From positions 1 to 64,000 of the forward strand of contig DJOF01000018.1 of NCBI GenBank assembly GCA_002439585.1: DNA of 64,000 nt, read 5' to 3'. Made by a program: the position numbers and the translations under genes. Positions 28,120 to 36,375 of this stretch are shown in pieces. Each line of letters begins with the position of its first letter. The first letter of the stretch is position 1. Source of the stretch: Bacteroidales bacterium UBA6445. Lineage in GTDB: Bacteria; Bacteroidota; Bacteroidia; Bacteroidales; UBA932. The notes beneath the pieces are model-generated. The model was not told the origin of the DNA, did no database searches, and saw only the letters and a list, made by a program, of their open reading frames with translations.

Positions 28120-28412
28120 GTCAGCTGGGCAAGCCTATATGTATCGCTGAGTTTTATCCGCCTTTTTCTGCTTGCCATCGATCTGTTACGAGATGGCATG
28201 TGACTTGTTGCGCTGGATACCGCCTATAAATTGGTGGCCGCAATCCTGTTTTATATTGTTGTTTCCTGCCTCTCAGTCCGTTCCTAACCACATAGGGAGG
28301 CCCGCAGAAAAGCATTTTAAGCTATATTAGTAATAATCTTTGCAAATATATGAATATAAACTTGTTATAAGGATATTATCCTACCATATATCTATTATCC
28401 CTAATTGTACCG

Positions 28413-28454
28413 AAAAACAAGAAAGCTCCGAGCACTTATTGCTCGGAGCTTCTT
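28413..28454 (-). terminator. Rho-independent terminator of tRNA-Leu
   Basis: On the minus strand, AAGCTCCGAGCA and TGCTCGGAGCTT form a long, nearly perfect stem with a short loop, followed by CTTGTTTTT. It begins a few bases after the tRNA 3' end. Confidence 0.9.
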
Positions 28455-28457
28455 TAG

Positions 28458-28540
28458 TGCGGATGATGAGAGTCGAACTCATACAGGCTTACGCCCACTA
28501 CCCCCTCAAAGTAGCGTGTCTACCATTTCACCACATCCGC
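28458..28540 (-). tRNA. tRNA-Leu (anticodon GAG)
   Basis: An 83-nt tRNA with the long variable arm of class II tRNAs. The acceptor GCGGATG pairs with CATCCGC, the D arm is TGGTGAAATGGTAGACACG, and the T arm contains GTTCGACTC. The anticodon loop TTGAGGG gives GAG (bases 28505-28507 on the plus strand read CTC). The 3' CCA is not encoded, so it must be added by the CCA-adding enzyme. A strong terminator follows directly. Confidence 0.95.
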
Positions 28541-28734
28541 ATAACGTGAGAAATGTCTCAATCGGGACTACAAAATTACGCAAAATAATCAAAACTGCAA
28601 ATTTTTTTAAATATTTTGATCTTGATTTAGGCATTCCATTGCGCTGCATTCTGCCTGCTGTGGAGCAGTCTCATTGATTCAGACGTTGGGAGAATATGTT
28701 CTGTCTCCAGATTTGCAAATGCAATAGTGCAAAT

Positions 28735-28770
28735 AATTTCCAATGGTAGTGTACGTACACATTGAAATTT
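28735..28770. promoter_or_regulatory. Operator-like dyad upstream of the thioesterase
   Basis: The palindrome GTGTACGTACAC (28749-28760) is flanked by arms CCAATG and CATTG, then AATTTC and GAAATT, giving an imperfect dyad of about 36 bases centred at 28754/28755. It ends just before the -33 box. This is the size and shape of a site for a dimeric transcription factor; which one cannot be told. Confidence 0.45.
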
Positions 28771-28775
28771 TTGTT

Positions 28776-28807
28776 TTTGTTTTGCTTTGGCCTTTTGACT
28801 ATCTTTG
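28776..28807 (+). promoter_or_regulatory. Promoter of the thioesterase gene
   Basis: TTTG (28776-28779) is followed by a 20-base spacer and TATCTTTG (28800-28807), both matching the Bacteroidota promoter consensus, 86 bases before the start codon. Confidence 0.7.
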
Positions 28808-28893
28808 CAAACTGTATTCTGACTTCCGGTCAGTAGCTGAAGAAAACTGGCTTTGGAGACTGTATACGATTGTGTTTCAGTACTGTATATATT

Positions 28894-29667
28894 ATGTTGG
28901 GACAATACGATGATCTCTCGCGCAGATTTTCGCTTCACTCAGAGCTGACATGCTATCAAGTGGATTCGGCAATGAGACTGAAGCCTGCCGCTTTCATGGA
29001 TCTTGCGCAGGAGATAGCATATCAGGCAGCTACACGTCTTGGCTTCGGATATGAGGCTTTGCAGAAAGAAGGAACGGCATGGGTGCTCTCTCGCCTTCAT
29101 TTCAAATTTATCGAACACCCTCTGTGGAGAGATTCATTTACCTTGTCGACCTGGCACAAAGGCCCGTCCGGCCCATTCTATCTTAGGGATTTCGCCATGA
29201 GTGGTGCTGACGGATCGGTTGTCGTAGTAGGGACCAGCTCATGGGTCATCATAGATGTAGTCAATCGCCGTATGTGCAGGGTGAGTGACATTATGGAAAG
29301 GATACCTGACTCGACAATCTGCACCGAAGATGCAATAGGTGAGCCTGCGGCGAAGACCGTGATGCCTAGAGGCAGTGAGCCTGAGACAGTAGCCGTTCAT
29401 CAGGTAGAATATTCGGATGTCGACTTTCTCGGCCATACCAACAATGCAAGATACATGGTATGGGCCATGGACTGCATAGATTATGACGAGCTCATATCTC
29501 ATCCGGCTGCAGAAGTCTCGATTACATTCAACCATGAGACTCATGCCGGAGACAAAGTGATTCTTGAAAGACTTCGAGTAGAGGGTAGTGATGGCGGCTT
29601 GACTTATTATATAGAAGGGAAACTTGCTGACGGACGTTCTGCATTTTGCACGAAGATAGTCCTTTGA
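28894..29667 (+). CDS. Acyl-ACP thioesterase
   Basis: A 257-residue double hot-dog enzyme that releases fatty acids from acyl carrier protein. The N-terminal half contains RLKPAAFMDLAQEIAYQAATR and WVLSRLHFKF, the second half VEYSDVDFLGHTNNARYMVWAMDCID-type sequence (about residues 170-195) with the Asn and His positions typical of the FatA/FatB-like active site. I chose ATG 28894 over an upstream TTG at 28870, because the protein then starts like its relatives. It is driven by a good promoter with an operator-like dyad upstream and appears monocistronic. Confidence 0.9.
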   Translation: MLGQYDDLSRRFSLHSELTCYQVDSAMRLKPAAFMDLAQEIAYQAATRLGFGYEALQKEGTAWVLSRLHFKFIEHPLWRDSFTLSTWHKGPSGPFYLRDFAMSGADGSVVVVGTSSWVIIDVVNRRMCRVSDIMERIPDSTICTEDAIGEPAAKTVMPRGSEPETVAVHQVEYSDVDFLGHTNNARYMVWAMDCIDYDELISHPAAEVSITFNHETHAGDKVILERLRVEGSDGGLTYYIEGKLADGRSAFCTKIVL

Positions 29668-29803
29668 GATAAGAAAATGCCGGCAGCAACGGGCTACAGG
29701 ATAGATGTTGTGAGGCGGCAGAATGAGTAGTCAATATCGGCAACAGATTTCAAGAGGACAATGATAGAAAATTCTAAAACGGATTCCATAAAGTAATAAA
29801 TAG

Positions 29804-31486
29804 ATGAAAGACTTGTTTCTTGGTACAGGTATAGCCCATACCATATTGGTGCTGTCCTTAGTCATAGCCTTGGGACTCTATCTCGGGAGGTTTAAGTTCA
29901 GGGGCATATCCATCGGATCGACGTGGATACTTTTCGTAGGTATCCTGCTGAGTCATTTCGGCATCACGAGTGACCCGCATATCCTTTCGTTCATGAAAGA
30001 TTTCGGACTTATCCTATTCGTATTCTCAATAGGCCTTCAGGTAGGACCGGGCTTCTTCCACTCTTTCAAGAAGGGCGGACTTACGATGAATATGTTAGCC
30101 ATAACTCTTGTGATGTTGTCTGTTCTCATTACATATGCAATCCATATAATAAGTGGTGAAGATCTCAAGACAATGACCGGAGTCATGTCAGGAGCCGTAA
30201 CCAATACTCCCGGACTTGGTGCTGCACAGCAGACCCTCTCAGACGCAATGATTGCAGGTGGAGCCACCTCGCAAGAAGCGGCTCAGGCTTCGTCCTCCGT
30301 TGCTTCTGCTTATGCGGTATCTTACCCAATAGGTGTTTTGGGCGTCATTTTCCTGCTCATCTTCTTTAAGTCTGTCTTCAAGGTAGACCTTAACAAAGAG
30401 AAAGCTGAACTTGACAACGAGGGCAAACTCGGGAAGGGCGCCATAAGAGCCAGCTTTGTGGTGAGCAATCCTGCTCTGTTCGGGCGTAAGATCAGGGATC
30501 TGGAGGTCGATTACGGAGACAAATTCATTATCTCTAGAATATTGCACGATGATGAACAGCAAGTTCCTACGTCAGAGACCGTCCTTAAGGAAGGAGACAA
30601 ATTGCTCGTCATCACTTCTCAGGACGAAGAAGATGCGGTGAAGATACTTTTCGGAGAGGAGGTTGAAATCCCGTTCCGCAATTGGGATACCCCAGAATCG
30701 CATATTGCAATTAGGAAAATCACGATTACCAAGTCCTCAATTACTGGGCGCAGTCTCAGAGATCTCAATGTAAGGGCAATATATGGAGTCACAGTGACAC
30801 GTGTATTCCGCTCTGGAGTCGAGCTTGTTGCTCGTCCGAACTTATACCTTCATATGGGAGATATCTTGTTGGTTGTGGGGCCAGAGGAAGCGATGGACAA
30901 GGTGGCTGGACTCTTCGGCAACAAGACAGCCTTGCTAAGCCATCCGAATCTTATCCCGATTTTCTTCGGTATAGTATTGGGTGTGATTTTTGGCTCTATT
31001 CCTATAGCATTCCCTGGTATTCCTCAACCTATCAAGCTTGGTCTTGCCGGTGGCCCTCTTATAGTGGCTATCCTTCTCGGATATTTCGGGCCGAAACTTA
31101 AGATAACTACATATACCACCTTGAGTGCCAATATGATGATAAGAGAGATCGGTATATCATTCTTCTTGGCATCTGTAGGACTTGGTGCCGGAGAGAATTT
31201 CGTAAGCTCTATTGTCGGAGGAGGTTACTGGTGGATTCTTTACGGGGCACTGATCACCTTAATCCCTATAGTTTGTGTTTGCCTTATGGCAAGGTTGGTG
31301 TTCAAACTCAATTTCTATCAGATCTGCGGTCTTGTATCCGGAGGTACGACCAATCCACCGGTACTTGCATTCTCTCAAGAAGTGTATGGGACAGATTATT
31401 CTTCAATAAGCTATGCTACAGTATATCCTCTTACAATGTTTATGAGGGTGCTTATGGCACAACTGATAATACTCTTCTCCATATAG
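29804..31486 (+). CDS. YidE/YbjL-type putative transporter (AspT superfamily) with RCK_C domains
   Basis: A 560-residue inner-membrane protein with about ten spans in two duplicated halves (roughly residues 5-195 and 385-560) separated by two cytosolic TrkA-C (RCK_C) domains (about 215-290 and 300-375). Duplicated motifs include the GAVTNTPGLGAAQQ and SGGTTNPPVLAF segments, the re-entrant-loop signature of the aspartate:alanine exchanger fold. The RCK_C pair suggests gating by a small ligand. The substrate is unknown. A NUDIX hydrolase gene starts 6 bases after its stop, implying co-transcription. Confidence 0.92.
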   Translation: MKDLFLGTGIAHTILVLSLVIALGLYLGRFKFRGISIGSTWILFVGILLSHFGITSDPHILSFMKDFGLILFVFSIGLQVGPGFFHSFKKGGLTMNMLAITLVMLSVLITYAIHIISGEDLKTMTGVMSGAVTNTPGLGAAQQTLSDAMIAGGATSQEAAQASSSVASAYAVSYPIGVLGVIFLLIFFKSVFKVDLNKEKAELDNEGKLGKGAIRASFVVSNPALFGRKIRDLEVDYGDKFIISRILHDDEQQVPTSETVLKEGDKLLVITSQDEEDAVKILFGEEVEIPFRNWDTPESHIAIRKITITKSSITGRSLRDLNVRAIYGVTVTRVFRSGVELVARPNLYLHMGDILLVVGPEEAMDKVAGLFGNKTALLSHPNLIPIFFGIVLGVIFGSIPIAFPGIPQPIKLGLAGGPLIVAILLGYFGPKLKITTYTTLSANMMIREIGISFFLASVGLGAGENFVSSIVGGGYWWILYGALITLIPIVCVCLMARLVFKLNFYQICGLVSGGTTNPPVLAFSQEVYGTDYSSISYATVYPLTMFMRVLMAQLIILFSI

Positions 31487-31492
31487 ACGGCT

Positions 31493-32083
31493 ATGTTCGA
31501 TCTTGTGTATCCACCCTTTCCGGCTCCCGTGCTTCCTGCCCTGTCGGCAGACAAGGTCGGAGCGGAGAGTCTACGTATAGGGGAGATGTTCCCTATAATA
31601 AGAGAGGATGGGGCGGTATATGCTCAGGCATCCCGTTCTTATTGTCACGGTGGTTCGAAGTTGCTTCATCCTGTTGTCCATCTGCATATAATCAACAGAT
31701 ATGACGAGATCTATCTACAGAAACGCTCGATGACGAAAGACTTGCTTCCAGGGCGTTGGGATACGGCTGTCGGCGGCCATGTGGATTATGGTGAATGTAT
31801 AGGAGAGGCTTTGTTCAGAGAATCTCGTGAGGAACTCGGATTTGTGGAATACAATCCTGTGTGGTTGGGCAATTATGTATATGAGAGCGATACGGAGAAA
31901 GAAATGGTGAATATATTTGCTGCAGTGGGTAATTTTGTTCTCAAGCCTGATCATGACGAGGTAGAAGAAGGACGTTACTGGCCTATAACTGAGATAGAAG
32001 CCAATATTGGCAAGGGTGTCTTTACTCCCAATTTCGAGAGTGAATTTGTTAGGATCAGACACTCCCTCGAAGCCTTGTTGTAG
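31493..32083 (+). CDS. NUDIX hydrolase
   Basis: A 196-residue protein with an N-terminal extension of about 55 residues before the NUDIX fold. The NUDIX box is complete: GHVDYGECIGEALFRESREE followed by LGF (about residues 95-117), matching GX5EX7REUXEEXGU, so magnesium-dependent hydrolysis of a nucleoside diphosphate derivative is expected. The arrangement resembles the isopentenyl-diphosphate isomerase/NUDIX-like branch, but the substrate is not deducible. It lies 6 bases downstream of the YidE-like transporter gene. Confidence 0.9.
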   Translation: MFDLVYPPFPAPVLPALSADKVGAESLRIGEMFPIIREDGAVYAQASRSYCHGGSKLLHPVVHLHIINRYDEIYLQKRSMTKDLLPGRWDTAVGGHVDYGECIGEALFRESREELGFVEYNPVWLGNYVYESDTEKEMVNIFAAVGNFVLKPDHDEVEEGRYWPITEIEANIGKGVFTPNFESEFVRIRHSLEALL

Positions 32084-32162
32084 CCTTGAGCTTTATCAGA
32101 ACTTCTATCTGTCAGTAAGGTGATTGTCTCTTTTTGTCATGCTGCTTGGTTTTATAGATAAT

Positions 32163-33608
32163 ATGAAAGGATTCAAGACTATAGATTGCGGTCTGATCCC
32201 TGTAAGGGAATTGGAACGGGCCCTTTGTGGTGTGGACGAGGAGTTTGTGATGCTTCGCCGAAGAGACGGTCGTGTTGAACTTGGCCCTTATTCATGCAGA
32301 AGGATTCTGTCAATAGCCCATGATACCGGTGCCGATATGCTGTATTCGGACTATCATGAGGTAGTGAGCCGAGTTGAGAGAAATTCTATTATCAAAGGTA
32401 TTCATTCCCTGATACCTTGCCAGATGGGTGCTTTGAGGGACGATTTCGATTTCGGTCCGGTGGTGGTCGTGAGGACGTCATTCTGCAAGAAGGTTCTTGC
32501 TGAGATTCCGTCATACAAGTACGGGGCTTTCTATGCCCTACGTCTTGCTGCCGATAAGGTGCAGTATATTCCGGAACCGTTGTACACATATTATGAAGTG
32601 GCTGATGTTCATTCTGAAGCGTCTGATGCACTGAATAAGGCAGAGGATGGGCATTCTATGGCAGCGGATACTCATCATGAGGCTATAAATACGCATCCTA
32701 AGGCAACGGACAAGGGACGGAATGAAAGTCAGTTCGACTATGTTGACCCACGCAATAGGGAAGTGCAGGCCGAGATGGAGGAGATCTGCACAGCCTATCT
32801 TAAGAGAGTCGGTGCATATATTGCTGGTGGCAGAGTCCTGCCATTGCCTCCAGCCTTCCAGACTCCGGTGACAGCTTCGGTTGTGATCCCGGTATACAAC
32901 AGGGCAAGGACAGTAGGGGATGCCGTTAGAAGTGCCCTCTCGCAAGAATGTGATTTCCACTTTAATGTGATTGTGGTAGATAACCATTCCGATGACGGGA
33001 CTTCTGAAGTACTTGCTACCTTCTCCGACCCGAGACTAAAGGTAATTGTCCCGGAAGATGTCGGGCTTGGGATCGGTGGCTGCTGGAACTTGGCTGTAAA
33101 TACTCCTGACTGCGGCCTTTATGCCGTACAGCTCGATAGCGATGACATTTACAGTGACTGCAATACACTTGCAAAGATAGTCTCTGCATTTAAGTCCGGA
33201 AACTATGGCATGGTTGTCGGCTCGTATACGCTTACTGACTTTGACCTTAATCCCATTCCTCCGGGACTTATAGATCACAAGGAATGGACCGATGCCAATG
33301 GACGCAACAATGCGCTTCGTATCAACGGTCTTGGAGCTCCGAGGGCTTTCTATGTGCCGCTGCTCAGACAAATAGGATTCCCAGATGTCAGCTATGGAGA
33401 AGACTATGCCGTAGCCCTGAGGATCTCCCGGGATTATCGGATCGGGCGTATCTACGAGTCTCTGTATTTCTGCCGCAGATGGACTGGGAATTCGGATGCA
33501 TCTCTCTCTGTATCAAAGGCGAATGCACACAATACCTATAAGGATTTCGTCCGGACCTGCGAATTGCAAGCGAGACTCAATATAAATAAGGCAATGGAGA
33601 CTAAATAA
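32163..33608 (+). CDS. Family 2 glycosyltransferase with heptad-repeat insert
   Basis: A 481-residue protein from ATG 32163 (TTG 32124 and ATG 32139 are in-frame alternatives). The C-terminal part from about residue 240 is a GT-A domain: SVVIPVYNRARTVGDA, the NVIVVDNHSDDGTSEV donor-site strand, and the acidic QLDSDD motif (near residue 325). The N-terminal 140 residues look like a second, degenerate GT-like half. Between them, residues 148-182 are five imperfect heptads of the pattern DxHxxAx. No membrane span is visible, so a cytosolic or membrane-peripheral enzyme is expected. The next gene starts 5 bases after its stop. Acceptor and donor are unknown. Confidence 0.88.
   Translation: MKGFKTIDCGLIPVRELERALCGVDEEFVMLRRRDGRVELGPYSCRRILSIAHDTGADMLYSDYHEVVSRVERNSIIKGIHSLIPCQMGALRDDFDFGPVVVVRTSFCKKVLAEIPSYKYGAFYALRLAADKVQYIPEPLYTYYEVADVHSEASDALNKAEDGHSMAADTHHEAINTHPKATDKGRNESQFDYVDPRNREVQAEMEEICTAYLKRVGAYIAGGRVLPLPPAFQTPVTASVVIPVYNRARTVGDAVRSALSQECDFHFNVIVVDNHSDDGTSEVLATFSDPRLKVIVPEDVGLGIGGCWNLAVNTPDCGLYAVQLDSDDIYSDCNTLAKIVSAFKSGNYGMVVGSYTLTDFDLNPIPPGLIDHKEWTDANGRNNALRINGLGAPRAFYVPLLRQIGFPDVSYGEDYAVALRISRDYRIGRIYESLYFCRRWTGNSDASLSVSKANAHNTYKDFVRTCELQARLNINKAMETK
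32604..32708 (+). repeat. Five diverged 21-bp tandem units inside the glycosyltransferase gene
   Basis: Consecutive 21-base units, starting GATGTTCAT, GATGCACTG, GATGGGCAT, GATACTCAT and AATACGCAT, encode heptads DVHSEAS, DALNKAE, DGHSMAA, DTHHEAI and NTHPKAT. The units are in frame and diverged in both DNA and protein. Confidence 0.8.
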
Positions 33609-33613
33609 AGGAT

Positions 33614-36178
33614 ATGGACGCTTCTGACAAACCTTTGTCTTCGGCAGCACATCAGGCAGGCCCGGCAGATATACGCAAATTTATTAGCGACCAGCTCTCC
33701 GTATGGAGTCTGGCCTCATCCAATTATCGTGCGCTGAAGAAGGTGAGAATTAGGGAAATGAATATCGCCGGACTTGGTATAAGGCTTCAATTCAATCCCG
33801 AGCGGGTCCGTTCCACAGCAGCCGATGTGTCGGCAGGGCATGTCTCAGAGCGCAAATGCTTTCTTTGTCACGACAATCGACCTGCAGTTCAATCCTCTCT
33901 TGAATTTGAGGGGAGGAAGGGACGTAGATATGATATTTTGCTCAATCCGTATCCGATCTTTCCGGATCATCTTGTCATAGTACGTACTAAGCATGTTCCT
34001 CAATCTATATGGCATCGTATAGTCGATATGACGGACTTTGCAAGACATTTTCCTTTATTTACAATATTCTATAACGGCCCTATGTGCGGGGCATCGGCGC
34101 CAGACCACATGCATTTTCAGGCTTGTCCCCGTAAACTGATGCCGCTTGAGTCTGATATAGATAGGCTTCTTTCCAATCCAGGTGGATGCTCCGCGCTTGA
34201 ATTCCTATCTTCAGTCCAGGATGCAAGCATATACCATTATCGCAAGTTTACCCGAGGAATCTTTGCAATCAAAGCTCGGACATCCAAGTCTTTGGCAAAG
34301 ATGTTTTACCGTCTTGTTGACTGTATGGATATAAGAGAGGGGGAGAGCGAACCAAGGCTCAACTTGCTCGTATGGTATGACCCGCCAGTATCTGAAAAGG
34401 TCGCAGGAATCTCTCATGGAAAGTTTGGGGAATATAGGGCTGTAGTCATAGCAAGGGGAGAACACCGGCCGCACCATTATTTTGCAGAGGGTGCAGAGCA
34501 TTTCATGATAAGCCCCGGCTGTGCTGACATGGCCGGACTTCTTGTGCTCCCCTCAGAAGAAGACTTTTCACGTATTGACGAGACAGTTGTCTCCGAAATC
34601 CTTGCCGAGGTCTCTGTCGATGCGGAAGGTGAAGAGCGGATAATGAGTCGTCTTACGAGAGTTCAGCCGACAGTTGAAGTCGGCATCTTGTCTGCAGAAG
34701 AGATAGAATTCGAGATTATCTCAGACGGTGCAGGACGTCAAAAAGTTAGTCTTCAAGATGGACTCATATCGTATGGCGGTGCCTTGTATGATGAGCTATA
34801 TTTCGATTCCAAGACCATGTCGACCATGTTCTCCGAGCCTACTTTCATATTGTATGACGTCAGGATCGGGATTGACTTCCATTGGGATCGAAGACAGGAC
34901 CAGAAGTTTGCAGGAGCCTTAAAATTCCTTGTGTGTGATGGGCTTATATGTGCTATCAATGTGGTGGGGATGGAGGATTACTTGCTGAGTGTTATCTCAT
35001 CCGAGATGAACCATGATGCCCCTTTGGAGTTCCTTAAAGCCCATGCTGTGATATCCAGGTCCTGGCTCATGAACAAGATCGCTGCCCGCAGTTCAGTCTC
35101 GGCAATATGTACTACTTCCAGTGATGCTGCCTGCTCTCTGATTGATGGTGACAGAGCGGTCGGAGAAGATGAGCCTGGGAGCGGAGGTTTAGTTGCAAGA
35201 TGTGAACGTGGTGATAATGACATATCTGATAGAGAGGAGCATGGAGGGAGAAGTTATAGGAGTGACGCAGGCGGAGTAGGGGAGACAAGACGGATTGTAA
35301 AGTGGTTTGATACGCAGGACCACAAATATTTCGATGTGTGTGCGGATGACCATTGCCAGAGGTATCAGGGACTTACCCTTGCAATAGGTGAGAATGTGAG
35401 AAAAGCTATTGACGATACATGGGGCAAGGTTCTGAGGTATGGAGACTTGATCTGTGACGCACGTTTCTCTAAATGTTGCGGAGGTATGACCGAGCGGTTC
35501 TCTACCTGCTGGGCGGATATTGATCCACCTTATCTTGCCCCAGTCAGAGATATATTGCATGACGGAGTTTCCATCGGCAGATGCGATAGCCCAGCGTCGA
35601 TGACTTTGCCGGATCTTACTAAGGAAGAAAATGTACGCCGATGGATCTTGGAAGGAGTCTGGACAAAAGGTGCTTGTCTGGAAAGTGCCGGAGTTGAATC
35701 GTTCTGCAATACCTCAGCTGATCTTTCCCACATCCTTAACGGATATGACTTGGAGACAAAGGATTATTTCAGATGGGAAGAGCGTTATACCAGGAAGGAA
35801 TTGTCGCGGCTAATCACTGAAGAAAGTGGGCAGGATATAGGTATGCTCGTATCTCTTACTCCTTTGCGCCGTGGTGCGTCAGGACGCATATCATTGTTGT
35901 CGATAAGAGGAGACAAGTCTTCCATGATCATCGGCAAGGAGTTGATGATAAGGAAGATCCTCTCAAAGAGTCATCTGAAAAGTTCGGCATTTGTGGTTGA
36001 CATACTTCCATCTGGCAATGAGAAGGGAGACGATGTCTTCATCATACGAGGTGCAGGTTGGGGACATGGTGTCGGTCTTTGCCAGATAGGGGCTGCCGTA
36101 ATGGCTATGAAAGGATATGGCTACAGGGAGATTCTGTCTCATTATTATCCCGGTACAGACGTAAGCGGACACATCTGA
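33614..36178 (+). CDS. DUF4922 (HIT-like phosphorylase) - SpoIID fusion protein
   Basis: An 854-residue two-part protein. Residues about 20-330 form a DUF4922/HIT-superfamily domain with His165-x-His167-x-Gln169 in ASAPDHMHFQA, the active-site pattern of GDP-hexose phosphorylases and Ap4A phosphorylases. From about residue 440 comes a SpoIID/LytB-like domain: VVGMEDYLLSVISSEM, SRSWLM, CCGGMTERFSTCW and the terminal GWGHGVGLCQIGA motif of the SpoIID family, which cleaves or stimulates cleavage of peptidoglycan. A Gly/Asp/Glu-rich linker (about 510-558) interrupts the SpoIID part. No signal peptide is visible, which conflicts with a wall-acting domain. The start lies 5 bases after the glycosyltransferase stop. 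Confidence 0.85.
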   Translation: MDASDKPLSSAAHQAGPADIRKFISDQLSVWSLASSNYRALKKVRIREMNIAGLGIRLQFNPERVRSTAADVSAGHVSERKCFLCHDNRPAVQSSLEFEGRKGRRYDILLNPYPIFPDHLVIVRTKHVPQSIWHRIVDMTDFARHFPLFTIFYNGPMCGASAPDHMHFQACPRKLMPLESDIDRLLSNPGGCSALEFLSSVQDASIYHYRKFTRGIFAIKARTSKSLAKMFYRLVDCMDIREGESEPRLNLLVWYDPPVSEKVAGISHGKFGEYRAVVIARGEHRPHHYFAEGAEHFMISPGCADMAGLLVLPSEEDFSRIDETVVSEILAEVSVDAEGEERIMSRLTRVQPTVEVGILSAEEIEFEIISDGAGRQKVSLQDGLISYGGALYDELYFDSKTMSTMFSEPTFILYDVRIGIDFHWDRRQDQKFAGALKFLVCDGLICAINVVGMEDYLLSVISSEMNHDAPLEFLKAHAVISRSWLMNKIAARSSVSAICTTSSDAACSLIDGDRAVGEDEPGSGGLVARCERGDNDISDREEHGGRSYRSDAGGVGETRRIVKWFDTQDHKYFDVCADDHCQRYQGLTLAIGENVRKAIDDTWGKVLRYGDLICDARFSKCCGGMTERFSTCWADIDPPYLAPVRDILHDGVSIGRCDSPASMTLPDLTKEENVRRWILEGVWTKGACLESAGVESFCNTSADLSHILNGYDLETKDYFRWEERYTRKELSRLITEESGQDIGMLVSLTPLRRGASGRISLLSIRGDKSSMIIGKELMIRKILSKSHLKSSAFVVDILPSGNEKGDDVFIIRGAGWGHGVGLCQIGAAVMAMKGYGYREILSHYYPGTDVSGHI

Positions 36179-36375
36179 TGATATAGGGTAGGAGTATGAT
36201 ACTCGCATTATTAGGTATACTCGAAAAAAGTTGACAAATCTGAAGTTAAAGGGCGAATATATTGCATTGACTGAAATAATTTTTATAACTTTATCACAAT
36301 CATGACGGTAATAGGCTTTTTAGTTTAAGTAACTTTTTCCGTCAGACATATGAAACAATAATCAATTTTATTTCT

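Larger units (their letters stand above)
28541..28893. other. Intergenic region with regulatory sites
   Basis: This 353-base stretch separates the divergent tRNA-Leu and thioesterase genes. The first 80 bases are A+T-rich and probably hold the tRNA promoter, though I see no clean consensus box. It also contains the dyad at 28735-28770 and the promoter at 28776-28807. A 103-codon minus-strand open frame that spans part of it has no recognisable features. Confidence 0.5.

Noticed and set aside
28173..28197. TGCCATC/GATGGCA hairpin after marC as a terminator
   Set aside because: The stem is only 7 bp with a 12-base loop and no T-run, so it is not a convincing terminator.
28627..28938. 103-codon minus-strand open frame in the tRNA-thioesterase gap
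   Set aside because: It overlaps the thioesterase start and promoter, has low-complexity Lys/Gln content and no recognisable family.
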